Below are positions 27,770-35,783 of a DNA stretch of 64,000 nucleotides, one piece after another; the first letter of the stretch is position 1; each line of letters opens with the position of its first letter. The notes under the pieces are model-generated. The model ran no database searches. It saw only the letters and a program-made list of their open reading frames with translations, and was not told the DNA's origin. Origin of the DNA: CAXBNB01 sp049115735 (GTDB lineage Bacteria > Bacteroidota > Bacteroidia > Cytophagales > Cyclobacteriaceae); assembly GCA_049115735.1 (NCBI GenBank), contig JAGDZP010000021.1, positions 248,001-312,000 on the forward strand, in the 5' to 3' direction. The translations under genes and the position numbers were made by a program.

Positions 27770-28187
27770 ACAGTTCTCTCGTTGAAAGAATTTTATCAAA
27801 TTTCTTTTTTCGTAGGCCTTCAATTAGCTTTTTATCCCCAGTCCATAGGATTCCATCAAGTTCAATAGTGGTAGCCAAAAATGGCGTGTCTTTCTCATCA
27901 ATTCTTTTTACCAAATCGTAAGCTTTGTGCCAGGATGCAGGTGATATTACTTTATCAGACAAAAAATCAATTCTCTTATAAACTAATTGTATTGAAGCTT
28001 CGAGCTGTTTTTTTTTCATCGAAGTTGCTTTGAGTAGTTTTGGTCGATACTTGTCGATTTCTATTTTTAAGAATTGGGGTGAAAAGAATTCGAATGAACC
28101 TTCTGAGTTGAAAATGAGTTCGCCAATTAGACTCTGAGAATTGAGAATTGCACTGAAGGCGATGTTGGTGTCAACTATTATTCTCAC
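27756..28187 (-). CDS. PIN-domain toxin of a type II toxin-antitoxin pair
   Basis: A 143-residue PIN-domain nuclease. The acidic metal-binding residues are D6 (IIVDTN), E43, D100 (DEKDTPFLA) and D118 (WTGDKK), the spacing of the COG1569-type PIN toxins. Such proteins cleave RNA when released from their antitoxin. The start codon is GTG and overlaps the antitoxin stop (GTGA), a classical coupling arrangement. The 3' end overlaps the start of DUF4199 copy 2. Everything needed for activity appears intact. Confidence 0.88.
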   Translation of the reverse strand: MRIIVDTNIAFSAILNSQSLIGELIFNSEGSFEFFSPQFLKIEIDKYRPKLLKATSMKKKQLEASIQLVYKRIDFLSDKVISPASWHKAYDLVKRIDEKDTPFLATTIELDGILWTGDKKLIEGLRKKKFDKILSTRELYETR

Positions 28188-28387
28188 TTGATGAACTTAC
28201 CTTTATTTTCAGTCCACCAGTTGCTTTTTGATTCTTCAGCCAACACATCGATTTGCTTCTGATCCACAATGCTATCTACAGTAGCTTCTTTGTACTCTAA
28301 ATAATCAATAATCCTTTGTAAGCCAATGGGATCAACACTTGAAGGGAGCTTGAAAATTATTTGATTGCCTGTTCTTTCAATTTCCAT
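28184..28387 (-). CDS. Antitoxin partner of the PIN toxin
   Basis: 67 residues from ATG 28387 (MEIERTGNQIIFKLPSSVD); a TTG two codons upstream is a less likely start. The N-terminus looks like a short beta-strand/helix DNA-binding or dimerisation element, and the C-terminus is rich in W, K and E (EESKSNWWTENKGKF), as in antitoxins that wrap PIN proteins. Its stop overlaps the toxin start by four bases. A TATTTTTG sequence sits three bases before the ATG. Autoregulation is expected by analogy. Confidence 0.75.
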   Translation of the reverse strand: MEIERTGNQIIFKLPSSVDPIGLQRIIDYLEYKEATVDSIVDQKQIDVLAEESKSNWWTENKGKFIK

Positions 28388-28470
28388 ACACAAAAATACA
28401 CCTTTTGAGACAATAAGATTATATAGTTTTCAGAAGAAAAGAGATAGGTGGTAGGTTCACTATTCGGTGA

Positions 28471-29739
28471 TCAAATCTGTGAATCAAAGTAGCATTTCTC
28501 CCCGTTTACTGCAGCCATCACTTTTCCAGTAAGCTCAGTATTGAAAAGGGGTGAGTTGGTAGATTTCGACAAATTGGTGGTTTCATTGAATTCCCATTTT
28601 TGTTTTGAGCTAAACAACGTCAAATTCGCAACACTTTTTTCCTCAACGGCATTTTCTGGAATACCCAAAATTCTTCTTGGAGCTGAGGTGATTTTTTCCA
28701 CCAGAACTTCTACTCCTATTTCTTTTTTCAAGGCATTGAGTTGAGGCCAGAAAGTTTGCAATCCAGATAAGCCGAATGCTGCCTTGTCAAACTCTAGTTT
28801 CTTATTTTCCTCATCCTGTGGGGAATGAGAAGAAACAATCGCATCTATTGTCCCATCCTCTACACCTTTGATGAGTGCATTTCTGTCTGCTGCGGTTCTG
28901 AAAGGTGGATTAGACTTATAATTGGTATCAAAACCTTCTACATATGTTTCATCATAGGTCAAATGATGAATGCATACATCTGACGTCACGTTTAGCCCGC
29001 TTTTCTTTGCTTGTCGGATGATGGAGACAGCTCCTTTTGTTGAGATGTTTGAGAAGTGGATTTTACCTCCTGTGTATTTCAATATATCCAAATCCCTTTT
29101 GATCATCAGCTCTTCCGCTAAAGAGGGCATTCCCCGCATACCAAGCATAGTGCAGGTTGGCCCTTCATTCATGTCGCCAAACTGCGTGAGCATTCGATCT
29201 TCAGGTTTATTGATCAGCAGGCCATTGATTTTTTGTAGGTAAATGAGTGATTTTAACAAAATATCGGTATTCCAGATAGGTAACTCACCATCCGTGAACC
29301 CTACGGCTCCCGCGTGGTGCAGGTCAATCATTTCAGTAAGTTCTTCACCTTTTGTGTCAAGGGTAAGTGCCGCTAGTGGATGAACTTCTGTCAGGAAGGA
29401 AGCACACCTTGATTTTAGGTACTCCACATTGCTTTTTGTCTGAACTACTGGCTCTGTGTTTGGTAGAGTTGCCACGGAAGTGAAACCGCCTGCGGCTGCA
29501 GCAGCACATCCGGTTTCGAGATCCTCTTTGTATTCGTGACCCGGGTCATTAAAATTCACCCTCATGTCCATCCATCCGGGTGAAATAAACATGCCCTTTG
29601 CTTCAATTAATTTTTCTCCTCTGAAGTTGACTTTGCCGATCTTATCGATCGTTCCATTTCTTAAGAGAATATTTTGAATAGAATTATGAAAGGAGGACTT
29701 TTTGTCTATAATTTTTACATCCTTGAAGACTATGTCCAT
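28471..29739 (-). CDS. Dihydroorotase-like amidohydrolase, metal ligands degraded
   Basis: 422 residues from ATG 29739 (MDIVFKDVKI), aligned by eye to class I dihydroorotases: GWMDMRVNFNDPG, GGFTSVATLPNTEP, MRGMPSLAEELMIKRDL, HHL and NPPFR. The chemistry residues have changed: the HxH metal pair is R60 and N62, the histidine of HxST is N231, and the catalytic aspartate of the DHAP motif is S304. Activity as a dihydroorotase is therefore unlikely; it may be a PyrC-prime-type non-catalytic partner, or do something else. Its start overlaps the stop of the BatA-like gene by one base (TAATG). Confidence 0.85.
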   Translation of the reverse strand: MDIVFKDVKIIDKKSSFHNSIQNILLRNGTIDKIGKVNFRGEKLIEAKGMFISPGWMDMRVNFNDPGHEYKEDLETGCAAAAAGGFTSVATLPNTEPVVQTKSNVEYLKSRCASFLTEVHPLAALTLDTKGEELTEMIDLHHAGAVGFTDGELPIWNTDILLKSLIYLQKINGLLINKPEDRMLTQFGDMNEGPTCTMLGMRGMPSLAEELMIKRDLDILKYTGGKIHFSNISTKGAVSIIRQAKKSGLNVTSDVCIHHLTYDETYVEGFDTNYKSNPPFRTAADRNALIKGVEDGTIDAIVSSHSPQDEENKKLEFDKAAFGLSGLQTFWPQLNALKKEIGVEVLVEKITSAPRRILGIPENAVEEKSVANLTLFSSKQKWEFNETTNLSKSTNSPLFNTELTGKVMAAVNGEKCYFDSQI

Positions 29740-31739
29740 TATAAGAATCTTAAGAAGAGGGTTTCTACAAATAAAAAGATCAGGGACAAAACTAAGGCAT
29801 ATTTCCATAATTGCACACCCTCATATCTTTCTTTCATATTTTCAGCAAATGATTGCGCGTCTGTACTTTCGATGATTTCCAGATTTTTTATCTGGTCAAA
29901 GGATTGTGCTATTTCTTCCGAGCTCATTTGGGCGGGATTTGATTCGGCTTTAGAGTAATTAAAGGCTAGCGTATTTTTCAGTTCATCATCAAGCTTCAAG
30001 TCGTAGAACCCGGGGCTCAGCAAGAATTTTGGCAGTTCTAATATCAGCTGATCACCAGCTACTCTTTGTTGAGGAATATACTCTTCTTCACCCCTGGATA
30101 ATGTATATAATTTTTCAGTATTGATGCTGTCCACTTTAAGGGTTATTACAGCTTCTTCAATTGAGTAACTCAACGGAAAGTAGTTGGTACTGCTTAGTGC
30201 CGCCATTCTATAGAGTACCGGCACGAATAAGGCATGTTTGTGAAAGTTGGTGTATTCATCGGTCAACGGTGATGATAAGAGGTATAGCGTACCGTCTTGA
30301 CTTGTTGAAGTAAGAAAGGGTAATCCGTTTTTTATAGTGAGTAAATTTGTGCCTGTTTTTGGCCAGCTGATTAGGCTGCTACCCTGTGGCATTTCTGTAG
30401 AAATGTTTAAGTCTGTGAAAATGTTTTCAAAGAATGGATTTTTAATATCAGGGTTTTCTAGGGCAACTTTCTCGCTTTTTTTCTCTGTCTTAATCTGTCT
30501 TCCAAAAAGCGTTGAAAGGGCCAATGTGTCCGGCGATGTGCCTGGAATAATAAAAACACTCTTTCCGCTCTTCAAAAAGTCATCTGCAATGTTGAGCAAA
30601 CTCTGTTCTATTTCAGAGAGTTGATTGATAATGAGCATATCAGATGAAACTACCTGCGCATAATCTATCTGACCATTTTCGAAAGACCTGTAGTTGAACA
30701 GTTCATTATCAGCAAATACATTGTCCACAAAGCCGCGGTTTTGATTGTTGTGGATTTCACTAACATTTATTTTCTTGAGTTGATTTAGTGTGAAAAAGTA
30801 TTCGTTATCAAAGGTGAGCGGAAAATCTTCAAAACTTATGAGGCAAGAGTTGATGTCGTTCAACTTGAAATTCAAATCGATAATCAGTTCGGACGTGGAG
30901 TTTTTAGGAATACCCAAACTTGCCGATGCACTCAGAGCGTCGTTTACAAAAAGTTTGAAAACTACATCACTGACATCTTGGTCTCCTAGGTTTTTAGCTT
31001 TCACATGAAGCTTGTTAAGCTCATTGGCCATGAGAAATGGGTTTTCTAGAAACACCGTATCTATGAAAATATTGTCTTGCGAAGCATAAGTAAGCGGGAT
31101 TACTTTGTACAGGTTGCTAGAATCCTGAGCTATTTGTTTGTTTGATGGGAATGTGCTTTCTTGAAAATCAGAAATAATATAAATATCCTCCTTTGAAGCA
31201 CTATTTGTCAAAGGATCAATTTTCGAAAAGATTTCAGGTTGTGATCTTGTGAGATACGAGTAATCAGTTTCGGCTACTAATTCGGTGGCCTTGTTTTTTG
31301 ATTTAGGGTTAACAGATGTGGAGGCAAAGTCATTGGTGATAATTTGGTACTGAGTCTGTTTGGGGTAGAGTTTGATAATCTCATCCATATAACCAACACC
31401 CAAATCCAGACCACTGATTTCACTTTCAGTCAGATTGGAACTGCTTTGAGAATTGTCTAAGTAAATTTTTACAAGGGTGCTGTCCATTCCTTTTTCATTT
31501 CCAGGTAAAAAAGGTTGAGCAAAGGCCAAAACGAGGAAAAAGACCAGTAGAAGCCTGGAGGCCAAAACGAGCCAATATTTAAGCTTCATTTTGGAGCTGG
31601 AGCTTTCTTTAACGTTTTCAAGAAAACTAACATTTGAAAAATAAATTTTCTTGGCTTTTCTGAAATTAAATAGGTGGACAATGATGGGTATAGCAAGTGC
31701 AAGCAGACCCCATAAAAAGCTCGGATATAGAAAACTCAT
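29739..31739 (-). CDS. BatA-domain membrane protein with VWA-like region
   Basis: About 666 residues from ATG 31739. The N-terminus is the double-membrane BatA domain (YPSFLWGLLALAIPIIVHLF, then KLKYWLVLASRLLLVFFLVLAFAQPFLPG). A VWA-like region follows, with DNSQS, a possible DxSxS MIDAS triad. The rest is periplasmic and beta-rich, with a glutamine-amidotransferase-like segment (SGKSVFIIPGTSPD). A last membrane helix (ALVLSLIFLFVETLFL) ends the protein. The related Bat proteins were linked to aerotolerance in Bacteroides; the function of this form is unknown. It is first in a leftward run with the dihydroorotase-like gene. Confidence 0.85.
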   Translation of the reverse strand: MSFLYPSFLWGLLALAIPIIVHLFNFRKAKKIYFSNVSFLENVKESSSSKMKLKYWLVLASRLLLVFFLVLAFAQPFLPGNEKGMDSTLVKIYLDNSQSSSNLTESEISGLDLGVGYMDEIIKLYPKQTQYQIITNDFASTSVNPKSKNKATELVAETDYSYLTRSQPEIFSKIDPLTNSASKEDIYIISDFQESTFPSNKQIAQDSSNLYKVIPLTYASQDNIFIDTVFLENPFLMANELNKLHVKAKNLGDQDVSDVVFKLFVNDALSASASLGIPKNSTSELIIDLNFKLNDINSCLISFEDFPLTFDNEYFFTLNQLKKINVSEIHNNQNRGFVDNVFADNELFNYRSFENGQIDYAQVVSSDMLIINQLSEIEQSLLNIADDFLKSGKSVFIIPGTSPDTLALSTLFGRQIKTEKKSEKVALENPDIKNPFFENIFTDLNISTEMPQGSSLISWPKTGTNLLTIKNGLPFLTSTSQDGTLYLLSSPLTDEYTNFHKHALFVPVLYRMAALSSTNYFPLSYSIEEAVITLKVDSINTEKLYTLSRGEEEYIPQQRVAGDQLILELPKFLLSPGFYDLKLDDELKNTLAFNYSKAESNPAQMSSEEIAQSFDQIKNLEIIESTDAQSFAENMKERYEGVQLWKYALVLSLIFLFVETLFLRFL

Positions 31740-31883
31740 TGGCGGCAAATGTATAAAACAAATCAGAATGATAGAACGGCTATCTGGCAATAAAGATGGT
31801 ATTCAATACCTCTAAAATTAAATTTCCTATTTACGTTTTCTTGCTGGCTCAACAAGAGCCTGATTTTTGACTAGATTTGAGCC

Positions 31884-32160
31884 TAATTTTGGGTTAAATG
31901 GTATTTGGTTTTCTAAAAACCAAAACCCTCTCCATGTGCCCTAATAAGACTTTGTGAATTTTTAATAGAAAAATAATATTGATTATTTGTACTATATTAA
32001 GATAGTGAAAGCATTGTATTTACATTAAATTCCAAAACATTTTTTTTTCTCCTTTTAACCCCTATATTCGTATTGTTGTTGTGGATTAAGATTTGATTAG
32101 TCCTTTTTATTTTGAGTTTTTGACCTTGGGGTTCAAGTTGAGTTCTTGAACCCTTTTTTT
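31884..32160 (+). ncRNA. Candidate small RNA ending in an orphan terminator
   Basis: The 655 bases between the BatA-like start and the adaptor gene hold no convincing ORF. On the plus strand there is a TAATTTTG -7 element (31884-31891), without a matching -33 TTTG, then a hairpin with 9-bp arms (31904-31924), and a strong terminator at 32128-32160. No rightward gene precedes this terminator, so it must end a transcript born in the gap: about 260 bases if the -7 box is right. I could not match it to 6S RNA, tmRNA or another known family. Confidence 0.35.
32128..32160 (+). terminator. Orphan rho-independent terminator
   Basis: GGGTTCAAG (32129-32137) pairs perfectly with CTTGAACCC (32145-32153) around a 7-base loop and is followed by seven Ts. 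The reverse strand has no T-run after the stem, so it works rightward only. No rightward protein gene lies upstream within 6 kb. Confidence 0.88.
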
Positions 32161-32394
32161 ATGCCCTTCATTCTGGTGACTGCCTCTAAATTCACCATTA
32201 ACACACTCAATCTACTTCCTAAATATTCTAATTTTTTGAAATAAGTGATCGTTTTTGAACACTTGCTGTCACAATCTTGGACATGAATTGGACAGTCTGC
32301 TTTATGATGAAAAGTTAATGACCTCAAAAACAGCTACTTAACTTTATGGCATCCTTATTGGAAATTGTGGAGGAAATTGAAAGATAAAGATTGA

Positions 32395-33645
32395 ATGGAT
32401 CGGAAGATAAAGAAGAAGATATGGACACCTGCAAGAATAGCTTCCTTGCTTTTTGGGGGAACTTTTGTGGTGTTCATCCTGTACAGTTTCGTTTTTGCCA
32501 ACAAAGGATCAAAACTGAATGTATCCACTGATAAGATCAATATATCAGATGTAATTCAGGGGCAGTTTAGAGAGTTCATTCCCGTTGATGGTAATGTACT
32601 ACCAATAAAGACGATCCGCCTCGATGCAATAGAAGGTGGAAATGTCGCCAAAAAATATTTGGAAGGTGGTGTATTGGTTCAAAAAGGAGACACCATCCTG
32701 AAGTTGAACAATAACAATCTAGTCCAGAGTTTCATTAGAGAGGAGACCCAGGCTTTCCGGTTGGTGAACGACCTGGAAAACACGAAACTCAGCTTGCAGA
32801 GAAACCAATTTGAGCTTAAGCGTCGATTGACAGAATTGGACTATCAGATAGATGAAGCCAAAGACAACTATACCAGGGGAAAAAAATTAAGGGAAGACAA
32901 GGTTATATCTGAACAAGAATATTTGACCCTGAAAAGAAATTACGACAGGCTTGTGTCTAATAGAAAAATCGAAGTGGAATCACAAGAGTTTGATTTTAAG
33001 GCCTCAAGGCTGCAGATTGAACAAACCGAGGCTACTTTGGAAAGGACCCGGAAGAATCTTGAAATGATCAAGAGCAACCTGGACAACTTATTTATCAAGG
33101 CTCCAATTTCAGGACGAATCTCATACATCAATGTGGAGGTAGGGGAGTCCATTGCTGCAGGTCAGAATATCGGCCAGATAGATGATTTGAACGGCTTTAA
33201 AGTAAGAGCTCCAATTGATGAGCATTACATTTCGAGAATATACGATGGCTTGAATGGTACTTTCGATTTTGCCGGGAAAAGCTACGGCCTTTCTATATAT
33301 AAGGTGTATCCGGAAGTGAATAACGGACTCTTCTCTGTAGATCTTAAATTCAATGAGGAGATTCCCGAGGGAATAAGAAGAGGGCAAACGCTCCAAATTA
33401 AACTTCAGCTGAGCGAAAACATACAAGCAGTACAAATACCAAGAGGTAGCTTTTATCAGACTACCGGTGGCAACTGGATATTCGTTGTGGACGGATCAGG
33501 AGAGTTTGCAATTAGAAGAGATATAAGATTGGGACGCCAAAATCCGAGATTCTATGAAGTGATCGACGGATTAAAACCCGGAGAAAAAGTCGTAGTGTCA
33601 TCTTACGATGGCTATGAAGACAAAGACAGATTAGTATTTAAATAA
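32395..33645 (+). CDS. HlyD/RND-type periplasmic adaptor
   Basis: 416 residues. One N-terminal membrane helix (about 14-34) anchors it in the inner membrane; two lipoyl half-motifs (IEGGNVAKKYLEGGVLVQKGDTIL and LFIKAPISGRISYINVEVGESIAAGQNIGQI) flank a long helical hairpin (about 115-220). The C-terminal barrel and membrane-proximal domain follow. It bridges an inner-membrane pump to TolC. It is the first gene of a three-gene operon with an ABC ATPase and a TolC protein; the permease expected for a MacAB-like pump is absent. Confidence 0.9.
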   Translation: MDRKIKKKIWTPARIASLLFGGTFVVFILYSFVFANKGSKLNVSTDKINISDVIQGQFREFIPVDGNVLPIKTIRLDAIEGGNVAKKYLEGGVLVQKGDTILKLNNNNLVQSFIREETQAFRLVNDLENTKLSLQRNQFELKRRLTELDYQIDEAKDNYTRGKKLREDKVISEQEYLTLKRNYDRLVSNRKIEVESQEFDFKASRLQIEQTEATLERTRKNLEMIKSNLDNLFIKAPISGRISYINVEVGESIAAGQNIGQIDDLNGFKVRAPIDEHYISRIYDGLNGTFDFAGKSYGLSIYKVYPEVNNGLFSVDLKFNEEIPEGIRRGQTLQIKLQLSENIQAVQIPRGSFYQTTGGNWIFVVDGSGEFAIRRDIRLGRQNPRFYEVIDGLKPGEKVVVSSYDGYEDKDRLVFK

Positions 33646-33682
33646 ATCATAAAAAAGAATTGTAGAATAAAACCAACATAAA

Positions 33683-34396
33683 ATGGAGAATGCAAAAACA
33701 CTTATCAAAACCAGCGACTTAAAAAAATACTATTATACCGATGAGATCGAAACCACAGCTTTGGCTGGGGTGAACCTTGAGGTAAAAGAAGGAGAATTCG
33801 TGGCAATCATGGGGCCTTCAGGATGTGGAAAATCTACGTTGCTGAATATTATTGGACTACTCGATAATCCATCGGAAGGAGAGTTCCACTTCACTGATCA
33901 GGAGATTTCTGGACATTCCGAAAGACAAAGAGCTGACCTGAGAAAAGCGAATATTGGATTCGTATTTCAGAGTTTTAACCTTATTGATGAGTTGACGGTA
34001 TTTGAAAATGTCGAGCTACCATTGATCTATCTCAAGTATTCATCTGCGGATAGAAAGAAAAGAGTGGAGGAAGTATTGGAGCATATGAAAATTATGCACC
34101 GAAGAAACCATTTTCCACAGCAGCTTTCTGGCGGACAGCAACAAAGAGTTGCAATCTCTCGCGCTGTGGTGGCCAAACCTAAACTGATACTAGCGGATGA
34201 GCCAACAGGAAATCTTGATTCGGCAAATGGCCAGGAAGTTATGAATCTGCTGACTGAATTGAATGAAAATGGAACTACGGTTGTAATGGTAACACACTCC
34301 CCTGTTGATGCTGAGTATTCTCATCGTGTCATTCACCTATTCGATGGTCAGATTGTTTCTGAAAATGTGAATGTGAAAGATAAGGCGCTTGTTTAA
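33683..34396 (+). CDS. ABC transporter ATPase, LolD/MacB type
   Basis: 237 residues with all ATPase motifs: Walker A GPSGCGKST (44-52), Q-loop in FVFQSFNL, signature LSGGQQQRVA (148-157), Walker B LILADEP with catalytic E173, and the H-switch in VMVTHSP. The LolD/MacB/FtsE subfamily is indicated by the short form and by TGNLDS. Such ATPases drive FtsX-like permeases in efflux or lipoprotein release. The matching permease is not in this window. It sits 37 bases after the adaptor gene. Confidence 0.92.
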   Translation: MENAKTLIKTSDLKKYYYTDEIETTALAGVNLEVKEGEFVAIMGPSGCGKSTLLNIIGLLDNPSEGEFHFTDQEISGHSERQRADLRKANIGFVFQSFNLIDELTVFENVELPLIYLKYSSADRKKRVEEVLEHMKIMHRRNHFPQQLSGGQQQRVAISRAVVAKPKLILADEPTGNLDSANGQEVMNLLTELNENGTTVVMVTHSPVDAEYSHRVIHLFDGQIVSENVNVKDKALV

Positions 34397-34429
34397 GAAT
34401 TATTACCAGGAGAAAGGAAAGAAGGAAAG

Positions 34430-35776
34430 ATGCGTATTTTAGTTTGTATAGTTGTTTTGCTATCGCTTGGGGTTGACTCGCTGTATGGTCAGCAATCAAA
34501 GGTGTTATCACTTGATGATTGTATTACTTTGGCAATGGAGAATAACATTGCCTTGCAGAAAGCCAAGAACAACTCCCTGATTGCTCAGTCTAATCAATTT
34601 CAAGCTTTGATGGACTTCTTGCCGTCATTGAATGCAAGTACGAACTACGATTTTTTCTTCGGAACTTTTTTTGATACCAACGCAGCAAAGCAAGTATCCG
34701 CAACAACCAATTCTTCCAACCCAAGGCTATCATCAAACCTGACATTGTTTAATGGCTTTGCCAAGCAATACAATATGAAGGCAAGGTGGTACCAAAGTGA
34801 TGCTTCTTTGAATAGTATCGAAGAACAAAAACTGTCAGTTAAGTCCTCTGTGCTAGGCTCGTATTTGAATGTGATTCTCGATAGAGAGAACATTAAGATA
34901 TCGAAGGAAAGGTTAGAGCTGTTGGAGCAGCAACTTGACAGGGAGAAAAAGCGTGAATCTGTTGGCGTTGGTAATTTGGAGATGGTCTACAATTTTAAAT
35001 CTCAGCTTGCCAATGAGAGATTGAACCAGGTCAACTTGACCAATCGCTTGGACTCAGATAAACTCACCCTCCTCCAGGCACTTGGCGTTAATATTTCTGA
35101 TAACTACCAAATAGCTGAATACGATTTTCAGGGTGACCAATTATTGTTAAAAGCAGAAGCTTTTGATGATGTCTTGAATTCCAGTGTGTCGTTTTCTCCT
35201 GGAATAAAAAGGGCGCAAGCCGAAATGCAAGCTTCTTCGTATCAATTCAAGCGTGCGCGTGCCGGGTATATGCCTACCATATCCCTGACTGGAGTTTATG
35301 GCTCAAACTATTCTTCAAATGGAGCTCGTAATCCTGAGACAGGAGTGTTGGAAGAGAATGCTAGTTTCTTTGATCAAATGGACTTCAACAAGTTCAAGTA
35401 CATCAATTTTTCTTTGAGGGTACCAATATTTGGAAACTGGAGAAATCGCAATCGTACTCAAATAGCCAAAATCAATATGGTGAACTCTGAGCTGGATTTG
35501 AAACAATCTGAGCTAATCGTAACCAATGCTGTGCAGCAGGTTTACATGGATCTGGTTTCTGCTCAGAGCACTTACGTGGCAGCCCGGGAAAATCTTTTGG
35601 CGCTAAATCAGTCCTTTGAATTCGTAAAAACACGTCATGAAAATGGGAACACAGATTTTTTCACCTACCTGGAAAGTTTAAACAATAAGAACAGGGCGGA
35701 GATAGAATTGGTCAATGCCAAATACAGCATAATTTTCAGGAAGAAAATCCTTGATGTATACAAGGGACTATACTAA
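34430..35776 (+). CDS. TolC-family outer-membrane efflux protein
   Basis: 448 residues with a signal peptide (about 1-20, ending YGQQ), two repeats of the helical-barrel plan, and typical blocks VLSLDDCITLAMENNIALQKAKNN and FSLRVPIFGNWRNRNRTQIAKINM. As a trimer it should form the outer-membrane channel for the adaptor/ATPase encoded upstream. The start follows the ATPase stop by 33 bases. The gene converges on the M1 peptidase gene with 7 bases between the stops. Confidence 0.9.
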   Translation: MRILVCIVVLLSLGVDSLYGQQSKVLSLDDCITLAMENNIALQKAKNNSLIAQSNQFQALMDFLPSLNASTNYDFFFGTFFDTNAAKQVSATTNSSNPRLSSNLTLFNGFAKQYNMKARWYQSDASLNSIEEQKLSVKSSVLGSYLNVILDRENIKISKERLELLEQQLDREKKRESVGVGNLEMVYNFKSQLANERLNQVNLTNRLDSDKLTLLQALGVNISDNYQIAEYDFQGDQLLLKAEAFDDVLNSSVSFSPGIKRAQAEMQASSYQFKRARAGYMPTISLTGVYGSNYSSNGARNPETGVLEENASFFDQMDFNKFKYINFSLRVPIFGNWRNRNRTQIAKINMVNSELDLKQSELIVTNAVQQVYMDLVSAQSTYVAARENLLALNQSFEFVKTRHENGNTDFFTYLESLNNKNRAEIELVNAKYSIIFRKKILDVYKGLY

Positions 35777-35783
35777 TCTAATC

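Noticed and set aside
28471..29739. Naming the dihydroorotase-like gene pyrC
   Set aside because: Metal ligands and the catalytic aspartate are replaced, so the symbol would overstate the function.
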